DNA of 64,000 bases, from positions 38,714,761 to 38,778,760 of the forward strand of contig JAKCOZ010000003.1 of NCBI GenBank assembly GCA_022605955.1, in the 5' to 3' direction. Position numbers and translations under genes: made by a program. Origin of the DNA: Rallus limicola. Its lineage: Eukaryota; Chordata; Aves; Gruiformes; Rallidae. Positions 34,681-47,578 of this stretch are shown here, in pieces (position 1 is the first letter of the stretch; every line of letters starts with the position of its first letter). The notes under the pieces were generated by a model, which worked only from the letters and a program-made list of their open reading frames with translations, did not search any database and had not been told where the DNA came from.

Positions 34681-37600
34681 TAAGGAAAGGAGGTCAAAGA
34701 TAAGCATTACAGGCAGACATTTAGGACCAGAGGTCCCGGGACTTTACATCAAAATTTTGCTGCACATTCTTAAACTCTTACAACTGTCATTGCCAGAAGT
34801 CTGGAAAGTACCCCTAGATACAGCTAGCCTGATTGATGTAACAATGTTTGCTTGAACTTGTGAAAAGGCTGAAATACTTGTACTGAAGATTTGTTTTTGC
34901 TCCATTATCTTGCATCCCTGTCACCAGGCAGGAAGGGGAGGAGAAATGCTGTTTGGCTTTTTTCTCATAGGTGTATGGAAAGCTTTTGTTTTGACATTAG
35001 CATGGCTGGGTGAGAGGTGAGTGCCTCTGTCTTTGCATATGTGAGACCTTGCCTATTGTGTTTGATGCCAGTGTTGCCTTCCTGCAGTCCTGTCTGTCTT
35101 GGACAGATCATGTACATGCAGGCTCTCTCTACCGTGTTTTCTCCAAGTTCTCTGTCACAGAGACACACACAGACATGCCTGCTCTCAGAAGATGGCTGTG
35201 CTATATAACAGAGACAAGCTCCAGGAGACAGGCAGAAAATTCAGATCAGAGGAAGGTGGTCAGAGGTTTTGGGTGAGAGTGCAAAAGAGGTGTTTGAGCA
35301 CACCTGTATTAATAGATATTTAGCAGACAGTAGATGGTGCTCCAGTACGCTGGTGCTGGCACGAGTTTTGCAGGGGCAGCTTTTCTGGACCATTAGCTTT
35401 CCTTAGCTCTCACCAGACACAGCAGCTCAAGCTCTGCATGAGTTTGTGAAAAAAAATGAAAGCAGCAGTGAAGCCATCTTGTTGGAGGCTACAAGTTGTA
35501 ATGAGATGGAAGATTAGGTTTGTCTGGGAGATTGGCACATAGATACAGCTGCCAGAGGAAGGATCACTGGGTACCTTTTCCTGTAGGTCACTACCTTAGC
35601 ACGTGGGAGAGACAATTTCTGCTCTGTATCCTTTTTCCCAGTGACGGCTTCTTGGGTCCACTTAGTTCTAGCTGCCTGAGTTCATCAGCTGATTATAAGG
35701 TTGGAGCTCAGGCACACCTCTGTGACAGTGATTTGTTGCTTCTGCAATTCACTTTGTTCTGATGAACTGGGGAGTTAGCAGAGTTGTTTTTTCCTCTATG
35801 TAGACTTGGCTAGTTGTGCTCGGTGTACTGAAAGCGGTGTGGTGACATGTCAGCAAGGAAGCTTCATTGTGATGTAATTAGTGCACATACCAGCCCTTCA
35901 GACCAGCAGCCAGCTGTGGCTCATTAGGATCTTGGCTGATGTCTGCATTTCGTTTATGAGCAATGTTCTCCCCTTCATATCTGATTAGCACATCCTCATG
36001 GAAATAACCCTTAGTGGCATGTCCAGGCATCACACACGGAGTTCTTGAACCAGCCAGAAACACCAGCCAAATGTGCCAGTATGGATGCACCGACCCCATC
36101 GCCTCAGTGGTGTGAGGCTCAGAGACACCCACTGAAAAATGAGCTTCCGACTGATGTTCCTGTCAGAGTCATTGGGCTGTATCACCCACAGTTATTTTCT
36201 TGTGAGGGTACGGAGTATTGAGCCTTGTGTTGTAACGCCTTTTCTCAGCCAACGCTGGCCTTGGCAGAGCTAGCAAAGCCCATGTCCTGCTCTTTGCTCA
36301 CACCTGCTCAGAGTGGCCTTGCAGGCAGCCACAAAGAGAAGTACGCTTTGCAATGATCCTCTGCTGCCACCACCATACAGGAGGCCCCAGCAAAGGTCTG
36401 CCAAGGGCAACCCCCTGGTTTCTGGCATTCTAACCAGCCTGATTGCTCTGAGAGCGGCTGTATGGGAACTGAAGGACATGTTATCTCAAACCCTGCCCTA
36501 AAATCTCTATCTATCACTCAGCCATAGGCAATCCCAACGTGCAGAACTCCGACAATGGTGTCATGGCCATCTGTGAGGGCACACAAAACAGCACATCTTT
36601 CAAAAACTTCAGGACAGCCAGGTGGTTTCTGTGGGATCTGTTCGCAACAGGAGTTCCTGCCTGACTGGAGCTCTGTCACTTAGCTCCGAAGGTTCAAAGT
36701 TTCAATTTGGCTGGAATTTCTCTAGCTAGGTTCAGTAATTGAGATGTTCCTTTAGCTGCAGTGGTGCACACTAAAGAGTATCATTAGGTTTATTCTTGCA
36801 TGGAAATATAGGATATTGAGCTGTTCAGGCTAACAGCCAGTGTAAACAAATATTGGCATATACTGCAGATGAAGCCAGGCAGACAAGCTGCTTCCTTCTA
36901 TGAAAAAAAACAGAAATGTATGAAACTAACACTATCCCTTTAATGGACTTCTAAAAATTATTCCCTCAAGGTACATATGGGAGACTTTGAATCCATTGTT
37001 AACATCTTCGGAGTGTGCTTGGTTTCCTGGCACAGGAAGTAATAACAGTAAAGCAAACAAATACCTTAATTAAACCAGCATATGAGAAGAGGCAAGGGTA
37101 ATGTCATAATACTACGTTTGGTGACACTAGCAATATTAATGAAGCAGTAGTCACTAATAAGTGCTTTTAAGATGTGTCAACAACTTGCATGTAGTCAACT
37201 GGAGTTCCTACTAGGAAAAACACATTGAAAGGTAAGACTGGTAAGATCCCTGGGGGATGCAGTGCGCAGAGCACCAGATGAACAGTTGAATGCCATCTTG
37301 GTAAAAGGGACAAGGACATAAAAGAAATTCTTATTACGTGTGAGAGAATGTAAAGGAAAAGGAATGAAGGATTTCCTGAAAAGTGAATCCCTGGCTCCTA
37401 AGCATAGCTGTGTCGTGCTACTCCCTTTTCATAGAAGAATGAGCATGGCACCAGGGTATATACTGTATTTTGTACCTTAATATATACTATACGTATGACA
37501 TCATGAATACAGATTCTCTGACCTTGGCCCAAGGTAAGTGAGAAGTACTTCTTTCTGACTCAGTGCTTTCTCAATCATAACCCATCCATCAGTTTATGTC

Positions 37601-40600
37601 TACAGCTAAGAAACTGGCCACAGAAAACCCAAGCGAAATGAGACAAAAATCAGTTTTATGTGAGGAAGAGACTGCCTTGGCCTATGTTTGGCAGAGCACA
37701 CTGTGCTCGGCCTGCTTCACAGGTTGGCTCTACTGTCACCATATTTGTTCCTATGCAAACAATTGCAACAGTATAAAACCAGGTTTATTTTCATGACACT
37801 GTGGGTTTTTTTCATAGCTGGATGTCAGGATCTTCAGGAAATGTGACTTGTTGAAATGTAACCTAAAATGTTGTAGCAGCATTGATAATGATATCTGGAC
37901 AGGAGGCTGCCTGGTAGCTGACACTTCCTCCCTGAATATGTGGGAGGACAAGGAGCATCCCTTCCTTGGGCAGGCATGGCCATTGTTTCCTTATTGCCTC
38001 CATCCACGTACCCCAGCCAGCTTCAGCACAGTCCCCTGCCTGATTCTTCATGAGGGCACTGCCTGGGGAGATGCTTACCCTGCCCAGTCCTGCACCAGGA
38101 CTTCTCTCCGCACAGGTCTTCTGAACTGTTCATCTTTCTCTTGTTTCCACCATTACCAGTATTCTGCAGCAGCAGTAAAATGCAAAATGGCAACTAATTA
38201 AGATCTAAGTAAGGAAATTTTACAATTTAACAGTGCTTTAAAAATATTTAAGAGTACTTCCCTGGATCTGTTATCAGGTTACAGGTCTGATTTAGGCTGA
38301 TAACATCACAGACAAAACCCAAAGTTTTTACTGGCCATGGTGCTCACTTCATGATACAAGAGCAGCAGAAGGCTTTCAGTGAATTCAAACTCTTCCTCTG
38401 CTGTGAAGGAAAGCAGAAAGGAATGTAAAGGTTTTCTAACGGTATGGTGAAACCCTGCATAGTTTTTGAATTAATGAGAAGCATAACAAAAACATAGGAG
38501 GAAAAGCTAGAACTCATTCTATTTCCCCATTTTTTGGATACTATTCTATACTGCAGTCAAGCTTTATGTGTGTAGCTGAAAGAATATTCCTTCTTATTGT
38601 TTTTTTCTCTAATGAAAACTGGACCTGGAGAACCATGTCGGTAGATCACACTGTATATACACATACAGTCTGCATTTCTCCCATAGCAGTCTGAAAATTT
38701 CAGCTTTTTTTTCTTTTTTTTTGGTTAGCCCTGATGTTAGATCAAAAACAGCTGATAAAATGCAGATGCAGGCAATTTTGTTTTAATCCAGACCACATGA
38801 ACGACTGCAGAAAGCACATAACTATTTGGAAATGTATGATTTGTAAGCAGCTTTAGAGACAATGTATATCAGATTGCATTATATGGCTGGCCATTTTCCT
38901 CTTGCTAAATACAGTTCTTAATTCGTTCTCTCTACTTAAACTGGGAATTATAGTGTGTACTTGTACTGTCTCTGGCTAGTGTAGAATTGGAGGAAAAAGG
39001 TCAGATCGCTTGAGTTGCCCGTTTCAGTTTCTTCCCTCAATGAAATTTTGCTCTTTTTATCTCATTAAATACTTTAAAGGGGTTTAGATATATTCCTACT
39101 TAAAAGAAAATAGACAAATAATAACGAAAAAAAAAGTCAATTTAATCAGGAAATTTTATTTGAAGATCTGAAATAAAATCTGAAAGGTTTTTTTGATACA
39201 CTCAGGTGGAGAGATGGCCACTGCAAAAATACCATCATTAAGGATATAAAAATTCTGGGAAATTTCCATGACTGTTGCTACTTTGACTTTGTTTTCCTAA
39301 TAAAAGATCACTCAGTGTTTTGGTGCTGTTCTTTTTTTTTTTGACTTTAAAAGAAAGTTTAGATCAAATTTTAGGAAGCAACCTTTGCACATGGAGTTTT
39401 TCTAGGAGAGATATACATCAGAAATATGACCAGAGGAATTCACTCCCTTTGTGTGTGTGTGTGTTCCTGTGCATGCATGAGTTGGTGGGAGCAGCATTTT
39501 TGGGCTAGCCTCTGGTTTCAGGGTGGTAATGGAAGACTTTCATCTCTTCTGTGCTGAATAAATTAACTTGTGGTCATACCTGCAGTCTCCTCCATTGGGT
39601 AAATGAAAGCAAGATGCTCTTCCAAAGCAGTGCTAGATCATTTCAAGCTGAGTAAGCACTGCAATATATCTTCTAATCATTCACACTGATAACACAGAAA
39701 TGCAAGAAGAATAGCCATCAGAATACAATTTGGAAAAAAAAACCCCAAACTGAAAAAACATATGTCTAGTCCATATGAACAAGTACTAGAAGTTCTATTT
39801 TGGGCAGCAGGCAAATAGATATATGACAGAAAAACAAATGGAAAGTCCTGATCACATTTGCGCCCTTCAGCCTCATGAACTTGCTTTGATGCACTTTGGT
39901 AGAAGCAAAACTTGTGTGTGTCTCTGCACAGATATTTCCTAGGTGCAAGAAAAAGCATGCCTGTTGGAGCCTTTGCTGGTCTGTAAGGCTTTTTAGATCA
40001 GATTAGATGAAGAAATCTATGCCCTAAGGTTTGAAGGTCGTCCTGCAGTGGATAACAAGTCACACATCACTGCAGAATAGGGAATACACTTTTCAGTGAG
40101 CCCACACTCCCAGATCAAAATGTACGTAAATAGAGTTTAAAGTAGTAGTCACCAGAATAGAAAGAGCTGCCAAAATGGCCAAAGGAGGTCACACGGTGAT
40201 GTGACAAACTGGATGCTTATTTAAGATACTGAAGATTGGGGTTGTTCAATAGTTCATTGCTGGATGCCTCTATCCCACCCAATACAGAAACTTTGAGGTC
40301 ATGTGGTATCCAGATATGACACAGTACAACGTCTTGTAGTAATGTTTATTAATGTTTACAGAAAATACAGAAGGATGATGGGTATCTTGTGGTACACTGT
40401 GAACATTTTGTGACCACCATGGGGAATCAGTTAAAAAGGTCTTGGAGAAGAGTGCAGCAGAACTGAATTGGCTGGACTGACCAGTAATAGGGGACGGGGA
40501 CACCTCTCTGCTGCTCCTGCCCTCCAACCAATAATACCAGTCTCCCTTCTGTGAATACCTCCCTCACCAGCCATTCCTTACCCCAGTAGCTGACAGCTGC

Positions 40601-42204
40601 TAAGAGCTTTACTCTCGAATTTCTGTACTGCTGAGGTCTGGCAGAGCCGTATACTCTGAGGGGAGGCACAAAGTGAGTTCACCATCAGACTGGTGCATCT
40701 TCATTCTTTCACCAGAAGCTCTGCTTTAATTTTGACTGGCAATGAGAGTAGTTCATTTCTTCCCGCAGAACAAATGAGCGGTTCATTGAAGAGACAGCAC
40801 AGCAGTGCTGTGTGTGTTGGCTGGCAGGAAGTGTGGAGCAGCAGGGCAAGTTCAGCTCTCTTGCAGGGCTGGAGTGCGTCATCCCCCATGACGCACACTT
40901 CCTCTGGAGCCCACTCCACCTCGGAGCATCCTTTTAGAAAGTCTGTGAGAACTCCACCAACACAGGCAGGGGGCTGCCAAAAAAAGCCACGAACTTCTCA
41001 CATTGGGACAGAAACAGCATCTGCTGAGTATTTTCTTGATTCTGAACACTGCAAGCTCTGCAGTTTTTCAACAACTGTTTTATTAAAGGAGGGGAAAAGT
41101 CTTCAAATCTTTTGGGAAATCTCCGGACAACTATTTCCATTAATACTTTTTGAGGAAGTTTTGAATCCCTCATTGACTAGGATAACATTCCCATAGTGTG
41201 TTCCAACTTCTGCAAAAACCATTAACACAGACTTCTTTGAGCAGCACAGCTCTATTGGCTAGAATACAGTATTTGCCATGCAGAGTACCTAACTGGCTTC
41301 ATATAACGTGTCACTGAAGAGTTCGAGAATGAAATATTTTACCATGCTCCACTGTACATGTGAGATCAAAGTGCGATTTGTTTAAATATAAAAGGCTGGC
41401 TTAAATGTACCATAAATGTTATAGACCATAAATACTAAAACTCAGAACAATGCATTGCATGTCCTGTATTCCTCACAGCAAAACAGCAAATGGACTGTAT
41501 GTGACTAGAGCTCAGCCACAGCCTGTAAGTATGCAGGCTGGTAAATAGGCAGTAAATGGGCGTTCAAGTACTGCTGCTATGTTTTTTAGAACGAGGTGTA
41601 ATTTTATGCTAAAGATTCTGAAGGTATCACAGATACCAATGAAAAATCATAGGTATCCAAAATGAGGGACTACTTTTGAAAAATCTGCATGTGCATGGTC
41701 TATTTTTGAAGAAAAGGGAAAGGGGTGATGGTGACTCTCTGATCACCTCCACACCCTCACATATTAGTAAGACAGGAAAGGCAGTAGTATAACATTCAAG
41801 GGAGCTCTGGGACCATAAGAGCAACTGGTATTCTTGATGGGTCCTGTCAGGAGGAAATGAACAAAAATATCCATATTTCTATTTATAGATGTAATCTGAA
41901 GGCCACAATTGTTAAGAACTTTCCCTTATGACAACAAAACATTGCCTCTGAAAATACTTTGTGTTACCTTAGATGCACCACTTGTTTCTGAAATTCAGGA
42001 TTTGATTCCCAAAATCCTCCACAAGAAATAAGCCTGATATAAACACACTAAAGGGGTATTACAACAGCTTAAGTCTGGATCTCCTTCATGGCAGTGCCTC
42101 TCACCTGTATTTCACATTGCTGAATCTAATCAATCCTGCAATACACAATTTAACACTGTCAGTTCACAAAAAGTCATCACTTAGAAGACCCCACCGATAT
42201 CTAC

Positions 42205-43118
42205 TCATTCTCAGGGGTTGGTATTGGGACCAGCACTGTTTAACATCTTTCTCAGAGACATCAATAGTGGGATTGAGGGCACCCTCAGCAAATTTTATGA
42301 AGACAACAAGCTGTGTGATGCAGTCAACATGCTGGATGGCATATCCAGAGGGATCTTGACAGGCTGGAGAGGTGGGCCTATACCAACTTTGTGAAGTTCA
42401 AGAAGGCCAAGTGCAAGATCCTACACATGAGTCAGGGCAATCCCAAACACATCTACAGGCTGGGCAGAGAATGGATTGAGAGCAGCCCAGAAGAGAAGGA
42501 CTCAGGGATGCTGGTTGATGAAAAACTGAACAAGACCCAGAAATACATGCTTGCAGTCCAGAAAGCCAACTACATCCTCAGTTGCATCAAAACAAGCATG
42601 ACTAGCGGGTAATGGGAGGTGATTCTGCCCCTCTGCTCTGCTGTCATGAGACTCCGCCTGGAATACTGTGTCCAGCTCTGGGGTTCCCAGGGCCACAAAG
42701 ATGATCAGTGGGCTGGAGCACCTCTCCTCCAAAAACAGGCTGACGGAGTTGGGCTTGTTCAGCCTGGAGAAGAGAAGGCACCAGGGAGACCATATAGCAG
42801 CCTTTCAGTACCTAAGGAGGGCTACAGAAAAGCTGGAGAGGAACAGCTTACAAGGGCAGGTAGTGATAGGACAAGGGGTAATGGCTTTAAACTGAAGGAG
42901 GGCAGATTTAGATTAGATATTCTTCACTGTGAGGATGGTGAGACACTGGAACAAGTTTCCCAGAGGAGTTGTAGATGCCCCTCTCCTGGAAGTGTTGAAG
43001 GCCAGATTGGATGGTGCTTTGGACAGCCTGGCCTACTGGAGGGTGTCCCTGCCTATGTCAGGGGAGCTGGAGATAGATGGTCTTTGAGGCCTCTTCCAAT
43101 CCATTTTGTGATTATGTA
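42205..43118 (+). mobile_element. CR1 LINE, about 0.9 kb, plus strand
   Basis: This is a 5'-truncated CR1 that begins at the reverse-transcriptase motif region ('ctcaggggttggtattggg', equivalent to the end of SGVPQGS-LGP). It continues through 'tgtttaacatctttct', the YEDN-like remnant of the catalytic site, 'gtgcaagatcctacacatg', 'gagaaggactcaggg', 'gaatactgtgtccagctctgg' (YCVQLWG), the SLEK block and 'gataggacaaggggtaatgg' (DRTRGNG). The 3' part reads 'gatggtctttgaggc', 'cttccaatcc' and 'ttttgtgattatg', ending about 43118. It matches a CR1 lineage different from the 18.6 and 60 kb copies. Confidence 0.93.
42210..43060 (+). pseudogene. CR1 ORF2 remnant, frameshifted
   Basis: The first segment reads LVLGPALFNIFLRDINSGIEGTLS. 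Where LINE reverse transcriptases have FADD this copy has the bases for F-Y-E-D-N, so the catalytic pair is damaged. A second open part, 42391-42612, contains KCKILHMSQGNPKHIYRLG and EEKDSGMLVDEKL. A third, from 42619, has LEYCVQLWGSQGHKDD and later SDRTRGNGFKL. These lie in different frames with stops between. The element lacks the endonuclease because of 5' truncation. No function is expected. Confidence 0.85.
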
Positions 43119-46100
43119 GCTTGGCTATAGACTATGTTACAGAGAGGCAGCACACTCTTCAGTTTCCAGATGATAGAATTTTCTTGCTAGCTACATATGG
43201 ATATATGGTACCTTATAAGAAATTTTTGATGCTTTTAACACTGTTTTTATAACTTTTTCTTAAAATCCACTAATTGTGTTGTGGACTACACCCAGCCTGC
43301 CTATATAACTTCATTTATTTCACTTGTGTATACCTATAATCATACAAGTTTTGCTTAAACTAATTAGCTGGATGAAACTCATTGAAGTAAGAAATTAAAC
43401 TGTTGTCTACTACCTTGCTTACTTTTCTTATCCAAACACAATAATGAGACAGAGACAAATTCCAATCCAATACAGTTTAAAAAGAGCAACAGAAAATAAA
43501 AAAGTAAACTATAATGGTATAGATGGTACTCATTTTGCTCATTTCTTAATAATAATTTATTAAATTGGATTAAATCTGGCTTGGCTTTCACTTCTGCAAA
43601 TCCAGTGAAGTTTTATTAAAGTCAAAATAACAAAAGCATTTTGTTGTTCTTTCATCAGTTGTTCTTTAGAGTTGATTCCTTTATGTAAAAAGTGTCTTCA
43701 CATTATCAGTAAGTGCTTGCCTTGCACAAGCAGTTAGGGTAATGTCTGGAGGTGCTCTTAAAGGCCACACTCAGCTCTTGGATAAATTAATTTAGCTCAT
43801 TAATGTCAATTTGTCAAAATCTGTGAAACAATGAACTGTACATTCTGCATTCTCCAGCAGTCTGAAAACAGATTGCATTTCGATAAAGGAATTATATGTG
43901 GTGATTAAGCCTTCCACCAGTTATACTTTTAGGAGCAGTAATTTTTCAATTTCAGAGTAATGTAATATGTGGTCTACGTGGTACTCACTTCACACAGTCC
44001 TGTGCCTTTCTTATTGCTCATCTCTGGTTAGTTTCTGGCCAGGACTGCTGACAGTGTAATGACACATACCCCCCTACATTACCATGGAGCTTAGGCTTGT
44101 GAAATCTCTTCTACTGTCTTGGGACAGGGAGGTGCAAGCAGTGAACCATAAAATCTTCCAGCAGTGTTTAATGGAGCATTCCCCTGAAAGGCTGTAATTC
44201 CAAAAGACGGCCAATCTGTGTCACGAACCGGGGTTTGTTCAAATTTAACCTCATTAGTCAGCCCCAGTTTTAATTAAATCTTTCTGTCTCCACTCCAAAC
44301 TGTTTTTCTCATAGATGATCTTGGCTTTCTGCTCTTCTTAACTTCTACCAATGAGCTTGGTAGGTGCTGCAGCAGGAATGACTGGACACAAGAGCAGTAG
44401 ACACAAATGGACATGAGACCACCTGAGTATACAAGCAACTTGCCAAGAGAGGAACAGGTAGGAGGTGAAGCTGTGGCTCAGGAAATAGCCAAGACCAGTA
44501 ATTTTCCCAGTGAGCCATCACCATTTACTTTAAGAGAGATTTTAGAAGCTATTCACCCTGCTCTTTCTTCATCTCTTTTGAGAGAGGCAAACCACCAAAC
44601 TTCAGTACCTAAATTCTCACTTGCCTTCTGGGATGATCTCTCTCCACATATTAGGCTGTGAGTTAAATGAAACCAAAAAAGAAACCAAACTAGAAGAGGT
44701 AGAACAGAACAGGTTATGACAGGGTATGGGTCTGTTTGGGATATCCAGCTGTGCTGTCTAAAAGGCAAGATCAGACCATTAAAAATGAAATATGGACATC
44801 AGCAGCTTAGATATGAGTGTTCAGGGAGACAAAAGGAACCACAATATGAATATGAGGTTAATATCAACTGCCAGGATGAGCGAGAGGAAGCAAAGCCACA
44901 AAAACACACCAGGAATTTTATCAAATCCATGCTAAATGCTACCTGATAGCTGTGTATTGAAGACATGTCAAATACAGAGCCAAACAATTGAAGGGATGAT
45001 GTTAAGGCCTATGTATTACAGAAAAAAACAGAATATTTGTGAGTCACTGATGGACACTCTCTAGTTAATAATCTAAGGAAAATAATCAATTAATGAAAGA
45101 AGGGAGGGGTAGGGCACGGGTGTTATTGGGAAAAAATATTAAAAGTTGGTCCAGAACAAGGTAGGGATACTTTATAATTAGTTTACAGCAGAAATAGGAA
45201 GAGTCAAGAGAAGATGTGCTTAGAGTGAAAACTCTTGGAAGATCCCAGCACTTCCCATCACATCCACATGGACAGATCAGATCATGCCATCCACAAAATA
45301 ACTACACCTCTTCCTGCCTCCTTTCTCTTGTACCACTTCCCCCAAATACTGCAAAGGTTTTTTTGCTGGCAGCCTTGTAGTATTTGGTAGAAATTTATTT
45401 TTTTCAACATACTCCCCAGTGACTGAAAACTGTTGAGGTTTGTTGGTATCAATGGAAATCACTTATCAATGGTGTCAAAAGTCCCAGATCATACATGTTT
45501 TTCTCATAATCACAGAAACAACAAATTGAAATATAACACTGGTTTTCGTATTCATCAGTATGAAGAATATTAAGAAATAAAAATCTACTCTTCTAGTTAG
45601 ACTAACAGAACCAGGTTTTCAGTGACAGAGGATAAATTTATGTGGCTGTTGTGTCCCCGTCCTCTCCCAATATGGATCAACGGTTTCTAGGAGAACCACT
45701 CAAATAATTTGGAAATCAAGATAATTCTTTCTGCTTCAACCTGGGCCTTGGTTTCTCTGGTATAAATGCAGCAGCTGGAAAGCATATGGGAACTCCTGCA
45801 AATATTCAAGATTTGCAAGTTATCTCTTAAGAAAACCAGGTGATTTATATTGTACACTGAAATACTCTCTGCTGATTTGTAAATAAAATACAGCCAAGTC
45901 TTCATGTATGTCATTGCTTACCATGGAAATAATTAAAAACGGACTGCAGGATTTGTTGGACTGTGTTACCAAAGAGTTTATGCTTTTATTTCTCAACATG
46001 CCCTGCTTTCATGGGAAGAAGTTCTAAACAGGAAAGTGTTCTTTCTCACATAATTATGGTGACAATGAAGATAATTTGTTTAGGTATTTTGCTTCTGAAA

Positions 46101-47533
46101 ACTGTCTTACACACTTTAGTATTAATGTCCTAAAAAAATACTACTTGCTTCAGTCTTTCATAGGACGTTAGCAAAACATTCATTCCCAAATCACAAGTCA
46201 TGAATATCAGTTGATACCTAAGTCTCAACAAATTAGCTTCCAGCTGACACCATACAAGATGTTATATGTTCCAGTTCCCACCACCTTAGAAATAAGCAGG
46301 AGGGAAAGCCCTCCACCTCTCTTCATCGTAAGGGTGAGCACTCAGGTCTGTTGCCTGCTGGGAGAATTGTTATTCCTCACACAGTATATATCTTGCAGTA
46401 CTTACTGTGCCGCCATGACTAAAAAGTGAAATGTTGTCTCCTTGAATCTACAGGAGTTTAAACATTGCACTTTTGTTATGCTGATCTCTGTTTCAGTGTG
46501 GTGATGCACCCATGGAAAGTGTCAGTATTAGCTTTTAATTGGCTTTATTGGCCTCTGATACAGTTTCTGGAAAGATGGGGTAATGAGAAGTAAGCAGCCT
46601 TTATAACCTCCATGTGCAACAACATAACCTCCAAGCAATAACAAGTAGACTTGAGTAGTTTAGACTGGAAGTGTATTTTAGTGTTGAAATATCCCTGGAA
46701 TACTTGCAAGATCTTACTGTCCTGAGCAGCTCTCATCAAGCAGAGTCACTATAAGAGAATGATGTCAAAGCACGGAATCTTTCTTGAGCTGGACTTCGCT
46801 GAAATTTGTCCAAACCACACATGAACTGACTGGTCCTTAGCTCAACGTGCAATGATCTTTTTTGTCATTCTCCAAATTTCCAGATGTTTTCTGTAATTCT
46901 GCTTGAAGTCATTGTACCTATGTAATTACCCATTCTTAGTGCTCATTCCTTTTCCTGAATGTTTATACTGCCAACCTTACAACATAACCCTCCCCAGCCA
47001 AGCCCCTTCCTTTTATTATCCAAAGCATGCCTTCAGAATACCTTCGGACTCTGGCATCTGTAAGGATAATTCTTCAGAAAACAGAATTCTTACTTCACTC
47101 CAAGCTCATTCCTCCAAAAGATTTAAAAAGGAAGCATAAGGAATTAAATGTTGATTTTTTGGTTAATAGAGACACAATAGTGAGATATTGAATGGTTGTA
47201 AAAGTAAAACTGAACCTTAAATTACAGGATATTTCCAAAATATTTAGACAAGATGCTTCCAGTCCATTTGAGAACTGACAACTGATGAGTGAAAAATGTA
47301 GACATTTTTTAAAGAAAGTAGGACACTCAGTCTCTTTATCTCCAAATGTAAAATAATTATATCTCACCTGAAATACCACCTTATCTTATAATAAGCCTGC
47401 TTAAATCAAAATAATCCCAGTTTCATGAATGAAAATACTGAAACTCAGCGCCATGCTTGACTTTCAAGACTTCCACTAATGCAGGTAATATATGACCTGT
47501 TATCTCTTCAAAGGTTTTGCAGAAGATACATAG

Positions 47534-47536
<3 letters not shown>

Positions 47537-47576
<40 letters not shown>
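47537..47576. repeat. (AT)20 dinucleotide microsatellite
   Basis: Twenty uninterrupted AT units. The tract is self-complementary and capable of cruciform extrusion or replication slippage, and is probably polymorphic in length. The flanks are unique. Confidence 0.97.

Positions 47577-47578
<2 letters not shown>

Larger units (their letters stand above)
31431..42204. other. Non-coding stretch, no gene recognised
   Basis: No transposon or recognisable exon in almost 11 kb. Compositional features are the A/C-rich patch at 31458-31510, a pyrimidine-rich block at about 34395-34680, a 12-base (CTG)4 at about 33019-33030, an 11-T run at 39332-39342 and (TG)n at about 39450-39464. The largest open frame is 40693-41196 plus (167 codons), in a locally less AT-rich segment. 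It carries no motif I recognise and overlaps open antisense frames, so it is not called as a gene. Confidence 0.55.
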
